Assembly: GCA_002633005.1 (NCBI GenBank)
Contig: NMRA01000763.1
Location: 65,160-129,159, forward strand
Origin: Phoronis australis
Lineage: Eukaryota > Phoronida > Phoronidae
Reading direction: 5' to 3'
DNA: 64,000 nt
Shown here: positions 23,901-34,837 of the stretch, piece after piece
How positions within the stretch are numbered: the stretch's first letter is position 1
Layout of the letters: every line of letters begins with the position of its first letter
Made by a program: the position numbers and the translations under genes
The notes under the pieces: model-generated
What the model was told of the DNA's origin: nothing
What the model saw: only the letters and a program-made list of their open reading frames with translations
Databases searched by the model: none

Positions 23901-25951
23901 TTTGGTCGTACCCTTACTCTTGAACCGCTTACGTCACGAGAACATTTGTTGTTACTCGGAACTTTAAGTCAAAATTCACCAACCTGCTTTTTTCTGATGT
24001 AACTTTGTGGTCCATTTTATGCTTGGTGTCAGTATATGACCGCTGAGTAGTCTCTAGGGAGTATCCTTGTCTGTCAAATGTGCGGTAAGTATGCCGTTGT
24101 TGTCGAAACATGATTCAATTACTGAAGTTATGTAGCCCCGTATTAGAAAGGTTTCTGGAAAGCGGCGCAGATAACCTGACGAATTCAGAGACGCAATCAA
24201 ACACGGACACTGGCATCTGCATACTGTACGTGCACTGGCTTGATATTAAAATATATATGCGGGCGCCAATTACGTTTCAATCTAGGCCAGGGCACACGAC
24301 AATACACTTGCGGCAAGAATATTTTGCTTCTGGAACGAAAAACGTAATTTGTATCACAAATTTCATTGTTCCAATTCCCAAATTCCACACCGACAAGTCA
24401 CTTCAGTATGTGTCCCAGAGCATACTAGTGAAGCACACATTTTTACTCGCACCGTGGCGGATCCACGTTTTCAGCAAGGGGGTTTGAGTCACGCCACTGG
24501 CAAAGTGTAAGTCGAAACATTTGTCTACAGACACCACAGCATAAGAAAAGTCGTATACGAAAAATGCAGTGTGTATACATGGGTTTACACAATTACCAAA
24601 TGCTCAAGACCATAAGGAGCACCGACGGCAACTTGACAAACAACAGCAGCCTCTAGCTGTTATGCCTGGAAATAAATAGATGTTCTGTCTAGTTACGAGA
24701 AAAATGACGAACGACCCTGATCTCGGCGCATAGTCGATTATTAAAAGCAACAATAAACGCTTAAATATAACTGTATTAAGCTGAACCACGTTGGCCGTCA
24801 GGGTCAGTTCCAGCATTTTGAGTTTGGGGGGGGGGCAAGGCAGAGTAGTAACCAGGATTTTACCCGCCAGCAATTCGCATCCCTGAACTCCCGGACGTAA
24901 TCTGGAAGAAGTTTTAAGGGGTCATGGCCCCCTCTTGCTCCCCACCTCACAAATGCGACACTACATGGCTGTTGGGCTACCACATGCTGTAACAATTGAA
25001 AAACGTCAAATGGATCCAGAAAAAAATCACCTCGAAACATTTTCACGGAACCAAAACATTGTGGTGAAAATATACACAAGACCAGATCGCAGAGGACCAG
25101 ATGTACACAGAGAGTCAATACAGTATCTTCACAAATAAGCTAGCCTGGTTCTCCGCGAGCCAAAAAGTGCGCTACGCCAAGTGTTTCTAAAAAATAGTCG
25201 ATCTGTTGCGGGACAAAAAGTACTGAGTGACGTAAATATTTTGCAGAGCACACTGTGATAAGCAGATCTATATAGTATGTTATAAAGGTCTGCAAAATGT
25301 TAAATCTCTCACGGGGCCAAACTATGAGAGTAGACCGGGAGAACACTTCAAAAATCACGACTCCGGGGGCAACGCAAAACACTTTAGCACTTCCTATAAT
25401 GATGAGACAAAATCAAGTGACCACTGCATTAAAAACTGCTGCCTTGAAAATTTTTGTTCCCCAGTGGTTGCTCATACATGTATTTCATGTATCTCGCCGT
25501 TACTCGTTGACAAAACTTGGTGCTAGGGGGATTTCCGTGTATTATTATACTTTCAAGCTTTTCAGTAACTTCAAACCAACGCCCTGGGGCACTTATTCGG
25601 TAAGGGAGAGCGTGTAAACGGAAAGCTGCTATGAAATTATCAGGGTTTTGTGCATAAAACTTTTTTTCAATCTATAAATAGCAAGTTTGCTAAGACTGTA
25701 TTTTGTTAACAAGTGATATATATGCTTCACAAAACTGAGTATGCAATTAAAAGTTGACACTGAATGGACTTTTAAGATGAAATTTTCCGAATAAAGGTCC
25801 CAATGTCTGAACACTTTAAACCCGAAGATGTGACACCAAATTAACGCCGTTTCACTGGGATGGCCTTTCTGAGGAAATTCCCAGCAGTGATACTTATTGC
25901 GGGCAGGAAGACCGTCAATGCTAACTAAGGTCGGAACCAGCCTCCTGTTCA
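23900..25951. other. intergenic, no gene recognised
   Basis: Only short chance frames and a poly-G tract at about 24827 are visible. Confidence 0.5.
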
Positions 25952-26040
25952 ATAACGCTAGGAAATCGCTAAAAAGAAAGACTTCGCGAGATTACATGAG
26001 ATATGCCCGTGCATTTTAAATGAGAACATGTGACTTTGAC
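25952..26040. repeat. dispersed repeat, copy A
   Basis: CGCTAGGAAATCGCTAAAAA followed by GAAAGACTTCGCGAGA matches a segment at 61567-61660 in the same orientation over about 90 bases with moderate divergence. Confidence 0.7.
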
Positions 26041-26738
26041 CAGGTCCTAGCGTACGTCCTAGCGTCTACTGAACGCACAACAGGTCTCCTTTGGCGGAAC
26101 TGAGAGGATATTCAGGATGCCTACTGAACACGGAACAAATCCCGCAAAACTTGTAGAGAAAGTAAAGCTTACACCGCAATTTCTGGTAGTGTAAACGCGA
26201 ATGCGGTCACCTCGTCAACGTGAGTGCGCGCACGCGCACACACACACATAATTTCATGTGAATGATTGTCGAGTAGCACAGGAATAGTTATCAAAAGCTA
26301 ATTAGTGTCTCTTGGGTCTCGGCAGAATTTCGCAGCTCCATAGCTTGTCAGATTCACTTTTCGCCGTATTCGTCTGACCGTTTTGCATGACCTGTTCCCC
26401 AACCTTGCTTGAACTGGACTACTTACTACTCATACTTCAATTATCTAGTGACTTTTAAGTCGTGAAAATACCCAAGGGTCACCTCCCAGTAACACAGGTT
26501 CAGTAATCAAGTAAGTCAAACAAACCTCCAGAACACACCACACCACACCAAAAATACACTTTCACGACCAGAAGAAAACTAAAGACCTGCACCTACATTG
26601 TAACATTAAATTTCGAGTCTTTTTGCATTATTTATCTCGTGGAAAACAGCGTCGAGTGCCTACATGATAATTTGAATTTGGAATGAAAAATCGCTGGATC
26701 CACGTAAATGTATATCGAGTACTAAAAGCTGTTGAAAA

Positions 26739-27021
26739 ACCGGACGATCGCCTCACAAATAAAAAAGTTCATGTTCAATTCAACGTTTCGTCTTTTCATT
26801 AGACACCATCAAGATCATATTTACAACAATTTAGGACAACGAGTGCCAACATACAGCTCAGGTAACATGTATCTCTCACTTCACTCTATGGATGTTACCT
26901 GAGCTGTATGTTGGCACTTGTTGTCCTAAATTGTTGTAAATATGATCCTGATGATGTCTAATGAAAAGACGAAACGTTGAATTGAACATGAACTTTTTTA
27001 TTTGTGCGGCGATCGTCCGGT
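26739..27021. mobile_element. long perfect foldback element, 130-bp arms
   Basis: The left arm 26739-26868 and right arm 26892-27021 are reverse complements with only a few mismatches, separated by a 23-base loop. The arms begin ACCGGACGATCG and end TCAGGTAACAT. There is no coding sequence. Either a MITE-type foldback element or the end of a larger repeat that has formed a palindrome. Transcription through it would give a near-perfect double-stranded RNA hairpin. Confidence 0.85.
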
Positions 27022-27056
27022 CTTTGATCTTATTGTGGCCAAAAACTGATTTAATT
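27022..27056. repeat. dispersed repeat, copy 1
   Basis: CTTATTGTGGCCAAAAACTG and the following ATTTAA, directly right of the foldback, recur at 39388-39424. In both places the motif follows CCGGT, so the foldback arm and this motif probably belong to one repeat family. Confidence 0.7.
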
Positions 27057-29923
27057 AAAAGCTGTTGGTATTTAGACATTTTGTTCTATTTGATGTTGTC
27101 AATTGAATCTGGTGGACTTTTTGTCTTTGTGAAGAGACTCTTGAGGCAAATCTTTGGAGTTACGTGAACCCAAGAGGTAACAACACAACAAAAATTTCAA
27201 AATTCGTGACAAGTCATGTTTACCTCACAGGTAAAAGGTCTTAAAACAGGTTGCTGAATATATAGAGGCACCCTTAAAAAGCTTAAACACTTTGCTTTGT
27301 TACGCGTGGGATTTACAGAACGTTCGGCTATGCGCGCATGTACATGTAGTTCAAAAAAGAAATGTCATACATATTGACAGTAGTTATTGAAGTCACTACA
27401 TCATTCACCGGTCAGTGCCACTCATTAACACAGTTCTTCACTGGACTCTGTAATGTTCTGCGTTGGACAGACAAAATCAAAGTCCGAGTTTGACGAGATG
27501 ATTTTATTTACTAATTCCACTTGGAACCTCAGTGAAAACTTTGAATCCTTGTGAGAACCGTGTGAGAACTGTAAATCTATGAAAATACACAAAATACTCT
27601 AAATACATGACAATATTATATAAAACCGAATCTAAATTAAACTGTTAACAATAGTCACTGTAAGAAACTAGTCAAAATTACTCAAGTCTAAGTGAATCGG
27701 TATATGAACTTTAAATCACATTTTACTAAACCAACATTTATCTTAAAACGTAGTATATCTTAGAATATTTCATAGCTCATAAACTCTAATGAGACTTACA
27801 GAAATTGCTCCCTTTGATCTTATCCACGCATGAACATCCAATTCTTGTTTTGTGTATCAGTATGATCCTTGTCAGTGACTGAATACACTCCTTGAAACTC
27901 TACAGACTCGGTGATCTGCCTAGAATACTTGATTCTCCAAAGTTACTGAGCTTCCTCGTCTCCTAACTTTTTCTTTTGAGAATGACGCTTATGTTTGCTC
28001 CAGAAATATTTATACTCTAAAATATGACTAAACATCACATGGACACTGGTCAAGGCATAAGTACATCGGTGTGGGTGTTTCTTAGAATCAACCCACCTAA
28101 AACTGACCACTCCAAAACATGTTTTGATGATCATATCCTGTTTGTCAGAACTGCACTGAGAACTTAACAGAACTAAAGCTTTTCTGAAGAAATTGCGCAA
28201 TACTCAAGTTTACCACAACAAGTTGTTTACAATAACAAGTCCTGTTCTAAAATATTTGTGACTTTCAAAATAGTTAACTGATATTAATTAACACATTTGT
28301 TCATAAATTTAATTATCGATTAATCGTTACATAATTCTAACATTTTTCATCAAAAATGTTACAGACTCATGTATCATTGCATTGTTTACGTCAACTTCTT
28401 CTCGGTGTGACAGTAACGGACGTTACTACTTATCATTACTTGAATTTTTGTTCACGACTAAATGATAGGTTGAAGTTTCCTCATTTCAGCTCGCAATGTG
28501 TACCGGTACGGGTCTAAGCGCAGAATCTTACTGGCTCCCATACACGTAGGTCTAACCTATGAACTAAATACATGGTTCTTGAATGGTTTGCGGTAAACTG
28601 GGGGACCTGGGATTGTTTGTAATATAGTACTTCATTTGCTGATTCACAATTTAAAGAGACTATGCATGTACATCTTTAACACTGTTACATCGTGGGTCGA
28701 TCACGGAGAAGTGTCGCCTGTAACAAAGCTCGTTATTAGCACTAAGACTTCGTATTTCACGACAGAGATTGTTAGTATCAGTTCGTATAATTCAATCATA
28801 ATGTTACGCTGATTATTTTGCTCTCGTAATTTTACGGTGATGTTTTTGTGCTCGTACTTTTACATATGTTATGAAGTGTTCAGAAGGTAACATCTCAGGT
28901 GCAAAAAGCAAAAGGTAGATATTATTGAAGAGTCATTGTTAACCTACATGTATACGTGCAGCCTTGCGATTCCTGGGCATTTGAAAATGACCAGCTATAC
29001 TAAGTGCCAAATCATAAATCTAGACGGGTGTCTGGCAATATTTTGTTTCATTGGTTGAAAGTATCAATATATAAAATTGCAAAAGCACAAAGGTTCAAAA
29101 CGGTTTTCTAAATATTGATGATAAATCACTCGTTTTTATTCATTGAATAAAAAGCCATTTGCACCAACAATTATTCGATATTATATCAAATGGACATCTG
29201 TTCAACAATTCTTTATAAAAAAAATTAGCATAACTGACAACACAACCATGGGTTCACAGCCGCCAGACAAGTTTAACATGCGTGTGGTGCATGTAGTTAC
29301 GAAGGTACAACTTCTCCAGAGCTCATGTTAAACTACTACAAACCAATTCCTCGTTAGATATAACGATCGATTACGACTGTAAAACATGAGGGAAACCACG
29401 ATTACAATAACGGACGACCCTATCTCCCGAAGGACCAACGACGAGGCTGAAATCCGCATTCGTTAACAACTGACTCGCTTGGTATCCGACTGCTACTGCC
29501 GATTTAGTTGGTTCGAATTTTCACGACTGCTAAATTTTGTAGAATTAGGCCTACTGTCCTCGCTGATAACACGTTCTGGTCATAGATATTTTGAATTCGT
29601 ATCTCAAGTTAATATTTGACATCCGGCTCATTAATTGGGCTGTAATCACCCTGGTAGTACTTACTCCATAATTGAAGCTCCCAAATTTCTATGTGAAGAA
29701 ATGACTACTCGCCGCCTTCTGGTCAACAACTGGTTTAGTTACTCAACTAATACGTACAAGACACGCCCACTTCGGGGGGACAACACACAGACATGACACA
29801 AGTTGACATCCACACTGGTTGAGACTAAGCAACTCGGCCAGTTCACTGACCTTGAAATCTGCCAGGTCACTAAGCAATCTTCAAAGAAGCCATTAAACTG
29901 AAGGAAATAAAATCGCCGTGTAC
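27057..29923. other. intergenic, no gene recognised
   Basis: AT-rich sequence with scattered short frames. I found no exon with convincing splice borders and no repeat family I can name. Confidence 0.45.
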
Positions 29924-30289
29924 CTAGCAGGATGTTGCGGCTATCATTCCAGCTTGGCTTACTTGTTCATCTGCACCAACCTCATTTACCTGCCAAGCAC
30001 GACGAACCCATGCACTAAAGTGTTGAGGTTTATACCCATCCCACACTCGTCCAACAATTTCGGACATTTTGAGACTTACTACGTAAGCATATGTGGAGTG
30101 AAACAACACACTGGTTGAAGTTGGATCGCTACCGGAAACAGATGTTTGGATCCATGGTAACTGAACCTCAGCATATTTCTCGCTGAGCAAGGTGGTAAAC
30201 AAATTTGCACAAGGTTTTGAAGGGCCTGGGAACGATGCCCACTTCGGTGTTGTAACTTTTCTACACTTGCCATCCTCTACAAAATCTAC
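29924..30289 (-). CDS. unidentified coding fragment (121 codons)
   Basis: An open minus-strand frame without ATG starts after a TAG at 30290-30292 and reads VDFVEDGKCRKVTTPKW, SEKYAEVQLPWIQTSV, STYAYVVSLKMSEIVGRVWD and WVRRAWQVNEVGAD, ending at TAG 29924. Its amino-acid composition is typical of a folded protein. A GTACAC lies directly after the stop codon, so the true exon may end there. The family is not recognised; it could be an exon or a fragment of a mobile-element protein. Confidence 0.35.
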   Translation of the reverse strand, partial: VDFVEDGKCRKVTTPKWASFPGPSKPCANLFTTLLSEKYAEVQLPWIQTSVSGSDPTSTSVLFHSTYAYVVSLKMSEIVGRVWDGYKPQHFSAWVRRAWQVNEVGADEQVSQAGMIAATSC

Positions 30290-30573
30290 CTATTCACTGC
30301 GGTCACTAAATCCTGTTCCGTTCCATCTAACCTCATGGGAACAATTAGGTTACAATCTGCGTAGCTTTAACTATAGTTTTGTCACATTTACGTGTCAGCT
30401 CAGTCGTTCACAGTTTTGTCAAGTGAAGGAAATAATTTAAATCGTCCACTGTCCTCGAAATGGCACCAATCGATTCACAAATCAACGTGCGTGAATTAGC
30501 CGCGCTGCCGAAGAAAGCCTATTAGCAAATTTCTCTTATACTGCATTGATTTTAAGAATTCGAAGAAGTATTA

Positions 30574-33299
30574 GTCAGGTTCACTATGTCCAAATTTTGA
30601 CAGTCGTTGGAATTTTTTTGGGAAAGTGGAAAGTATACATTCATGGAAACCTCATGGAATGACGAATCAGAAAATAATTGACTTCATTTTTTCGGTGGCC
30701 ATCTTGGAGGCCATCTTGAACTTTCAAAAATGGCGCCGGTAAAATGGATTTTGCCCAATATATCCGCAATTGGGTCCCTCAGAATGTTAGTTTTTATGGC
30801 TACACCTGCAGTTCTGAAGTCGATGAATTGGAATTTTTAATTTCCTTGGCGGCCGTCTTGGTGGCCATCTTGAAATTTCACAAATGGCGCGCGTAAAATA
30901 CATTTTGCTCAAAATTTCTGCTCTTTGGTCACTTAGAATGTTATTTTAAATGGCTGCACCCACATTTTGTGGGGTAAAGAATTGAAAAACACTATTTCTA
31001 AAATGATACATATAATCTAAATGATTTTAATAGCAGATACGAACCCCCAGAATATTTTAAGGAATCACAGAAACGCAGATTATCCTACATGTATATTTAC
31101 AGTCTACATCTATATCTTGTTGAAAACAGAGACATTTGAGACTCATCTCTTGAAGATTTTGTTATTATTTTCACTGTTAACTTTGGAAACCAGTTCTCCT
31201 CTACTCAATGGAAATGCATTTTGCCTTTGACAGTCGGATGGCAGATAAGCTTGGCAGTAACCAGGCTGAGGATCAATGACGAGAACAACAGGAGTTCTAG
31301 CCTGCTGGGCAAATCGACCAGAAACATGCTATCAGCCACTATGAATTCACCTTAATACCAAGAGCAATCTTTTCTGCCAATGGGGCAATGCTGTCATGCA
31401 CAGACAAATCGAATCGAATCCACCTTCTGAAGAAACTTTCCGAAGCAGACCTCTTAGAACAGGACAGTCCTCAAGCTGCAAGAGGTTTTAGACCCACAAC
31501 ATCCAATGAGTGTGTTCACCCAAGCCACAAAACTGCACGTGTGGATAGTATGGAAGTGATTTTCTTAACTAGAGATTATAACGATATCGTTCTGGTTTTT
31601 AACAACCACAAAGACAACTCTTTGAAACAAGCCACAAGAGAAAAAGGAGGCAGAGAAAGGGTCAAGTACAATCTGTACCATATAAGAGACGAGACTTACA
31701 TGAAGAACATCCCATTGAGCCGTTTCCTCTCCCATGACCAAAAAAGGCTCAACTTAATATCTTTATGCAAAGACACTTGAATATAATAAAGACTCTGCCA
31801 AGAAAGTCATTACTTCAGCTTCAGGATACGCTTAGAAGAAAACGATCACGAAAAAGCAGATGTATTACTAATACATTGTACTTCATGCAGTTCTGGCATC
31901 ACATCAAAAGGTCCCTGATTCTCAGGTGAAGTTTTCTTTTCACCTGAAATAGATTTACTGGTACTCGTCATTGCCTATTATGACAGGCTTCTCAGAAATA
32001 CTTCAGTCCCCATGGCATCTGGGATTGTGAACGTGAATCCAATATGGACAATATTAGTTGCTGTCCGGGCAAATAGCTCTTCCTGCTTTCCATGCTTTTA
32101 CATGGATAGACAACACTGGTCCATTCTGTAGGTTGAATATATATTTTGAAGGTAAACACCGATGATATCAATGCACAGCAGACTTTTTATACTGCTTATG
32201 AAAAAACAGGTGAACCTCTTTTCACATTAGCCCCTTTTACATGTGCATACTCAACTCAGGGTAGTCACAAATAGCATCCCAGAGCTGAAATAGTACCTCT
32301 TCTGTAAACATATGGCTGACAGCGATAAACGTCCACCAAGCATGTGCTGATGGTGTTTATTCAAGCCAGAGTTTGAGGCCAGGCAATCATTTCTCGACAG
32401 GAGTTCCTTGATCCGTTGCAGAATGAACTTACAAGGACAAAGATGACCAGCTGAAACACTCACAACTGAGGAGCCTCCGGCGCCAGAGGCCATCATTGAG
32501 ATGGTTAGATGCCAGTGCAAAAAAATTCCTCTTCCCAAAGATGCTCTTGCCGATCAAAGGACCTATTTACACAGATCTATGTCAGTATATTGCAGAATGT
32601 CAGAATGGTGATGACGTGATTCCTGGTGACAGTGATGGCTACAGTAATGATCTATAGACTGACTTCAAAGTTTTGAAAGACTGTTGACACAACAAGAAAC
32701 ATACTTTCATGTTCTTCAAATGTCAATAAGATGTTAAGGTACTGGTTTAGTTTTAAGTGTTTTGAAGGAAACAAGCTCCGAACAAAATATACATGAAAGT
32801 AAGATAGTGACGATGTGTCGGATTACATGAAGAATGTATTTGGAAAATGTGGCTGCTAATAAATGGGGTTTGGATTATGTTTCTCATTTAATAAGTTGCA
32901 TTTTCAGATTTCTTGACCACAAAAATGTGGGTGCAGCCATTAAAACTAACATTCTAAGTGACCCAAGAGCAAAGATACTGAGTAAAAATTATTTTACGGG
33001 CGCCATTTAAAAAAATCCAAGATGGCTGCCAAGATGGCGCCCAAAAATTAAAATTTCCAATTCCTTGACCTGAGAAATGCAGGTGTCATAAAAACCAACA
33101 TTCTTAGTGACCCAAAAGTGGAGATATTGGGCAAAATCCATTTTTCCGGGGCCATTTTTGAAAATCCAAGATGGCCACCAAGATGGCCGCCAAAAATGGA
33201 ATCAATTTTTTTCTGATTTGTCATTCCATGAGGTTTCCAAAAATGTATAGTTTCCATTTTCCCCCAAAAATTCCAACAAAATTATATAACAAACCTGAC
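30574..33299. mobile_element. 2.7-kb DNA transposon-like element with ~0.4-kb terminal inverted repeats
   Basis: The left arm (30574 to about 30985) and right arm (about 32891 to 33299) are reverse complements over roughly 410 bases with moderate divergence. They end in GTCAGGTT / AACCTGAC and are flanked by TA on both sides. Each arm contains two internal copies of a GGCCATCTTGG-type motif. The centre holds a decayed gene described separately. This fits a cut-and-paste element with a TA target duplication; the superfamily is not established. Confidence 0.8.
31388..32640 (+). pseudogene. frameshifted gene of the inverted-repeat element (FHAFTxxDNT protein family)
   Basis: The frame at 31388-31780 gives 130 residues with VDSMEVI, LVFNNHK and FLSHDQKRLNLISL. 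Other frames then continue with ADVLLIH (about 31860), EIDLLVLVIAYY (about 31945), LPAFHAFTWIDNTGPFC (32079-32129) and a Cys-rich end around 32500-32616 (RCQCKK, then YTDLCQYIAECQN in another frame). The order matches a widespread uncharacterised metazoan protein family with a conserved LPGFHAFTGCDNT motif and a Cys-rich tail. The spaced acidic residues in the AD and EID segments recall PIN/FEN-type nucleases (inference). Several frameshifts and stops make this copy non-functional. Confidence 0.6.
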
Positions 33300-34686
33300 T
33301 ATATCTCAATCACTACGCATTCGACCAAGCTCATGAATAGCGACTAGCTCATTTCAATTCTTGACGATGCCATCAAGCCATCGATGTGCCGAGAAATTCG
33401 CTTGACACGCTGGGGTGAGCAGCGCGCGTTTTTTCATCCACTATGCAAAAGATACGCCTATACTGTAGAGATAGCATTATTAGAAGTATATACAGTGATA
33501 GTAATAGTATCGTTATTAGAGGTGTTATACATGTACATGTAGGTATCAACAGAGGTTATTGAACTAGTGGTACCGGGAATTTCCGAAATAGGCCCATTGG
33601 CGAATATTCGGAAAACGACCTTAAAAAGTCAAATAAAACCAAATATACCCGGACGTATTTTCTGAAGAGGGGGGGGGGCGTATTTTCGAAACCTGCGTCA
33701 ATGAAGCTGTCCTCTTCATACGGTTAATTACCAACCGTCACCGACTATTCCTTTAAACGACAGTCATTGGAATGAAATCGTTATCGTAAAATAGAATGTA
33801 TTGTCAAGATTAGCAAAACTTTACATGAAAACTTATTACATACGTATTTCAGAACAATACATCTCATTGCATAACATGCGAGCAGTTACCCAAAATTCGC
33901 CGATGCGCGAACCTTTGAAATTTTTACGAAAATACAGCAGCAGCAGCAGCGGTAGTAGTACTATAACTGTAATGCTACAGTAATCGTTGTAGAAGTTGCA
34001 TAATAACTCCAACGACATTTTCTATTAGGCTATCATGGGTACAAATATCATCATTTACGGTGCACAAGCTCAAACCAGCGTCAGTTCATCCCAAGGTCGG
34101 AAGAGCGTTCTAAAGTCAAAATTTTCTGCTATTTCTGCCTTGAAAATTAACACAAAAGAAACGGGACTATTTTACGAGTATGCTCGGGCTCTTTACTAGT
34201 GTCTCGAGACAAAATGGCGGCCACTGTAGTGATTGGTCGGTGATGTTGGACTGTTGAATTGTGGGATTGAGCTCCCTCTTGCCGTTACATAGGTGAAGAT
34301 TTTTTTGCTGCAAGAGTACAGTCACCTTGTTACAGTTGAACAACGCACTTGACGTCATGTAACAATCATACTAATCCAGCGGATCATTTTTGACGGTTTA
34401 TGCAACCCAGCATAGGTTAACTTCGAATTTAATGTAATGCGAAAGAGAAATGGTAATATTTCTAAACGAACCCGTGTTAACAGTGGTGGAACTGCCAATG
34501 AGTTTCATTCGGTACAGGGTGATATTAAATTTACAACACCAACTTGCCGTGTCAAAGAACCAAAAGATGGAGCTGCATGGGACTTAATGACTTAAAGTGA
34601 GGATAAAAGCAAACGCGTTTCACAATATGATGTGGCCAAAAGATGGCGTGTAGATCAGACTAAAATGTTGGCAATATATGTTCCAC
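33300..34686. other. intergenic, no confident gene
   Basis: A 52-codon plus-strand ORF at 34437-34595 (MRKRNGNISKRTRVNSG...) has a coding-like composition but no recognisable family and no splice partners. A poly-G tract lies at about 33669. Confidence 0.4.
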
Positions 34687-34692
34687 TTTATT
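34687..34692 (-). terminator. polyadenylation signal of the CTHRC1-like gene
   Basis: AATAAA on the minus strand, about 150 bases past the TAG stop at 34838. Confidence 0.5.
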
Positions 34693-34837
34693 CCAATTAG
34701 TAGAATAACAATGAAGATTCTCTAGACCATGTACATGCACGTTGCCTTTGGATGAGAGCGTTTGGTTTGACTAAACCTTCCAACTGGAATGGATCCTCGA
34801 CCTTGTGAATGCGCGATTCCTACGGCTTGTCTATCGT

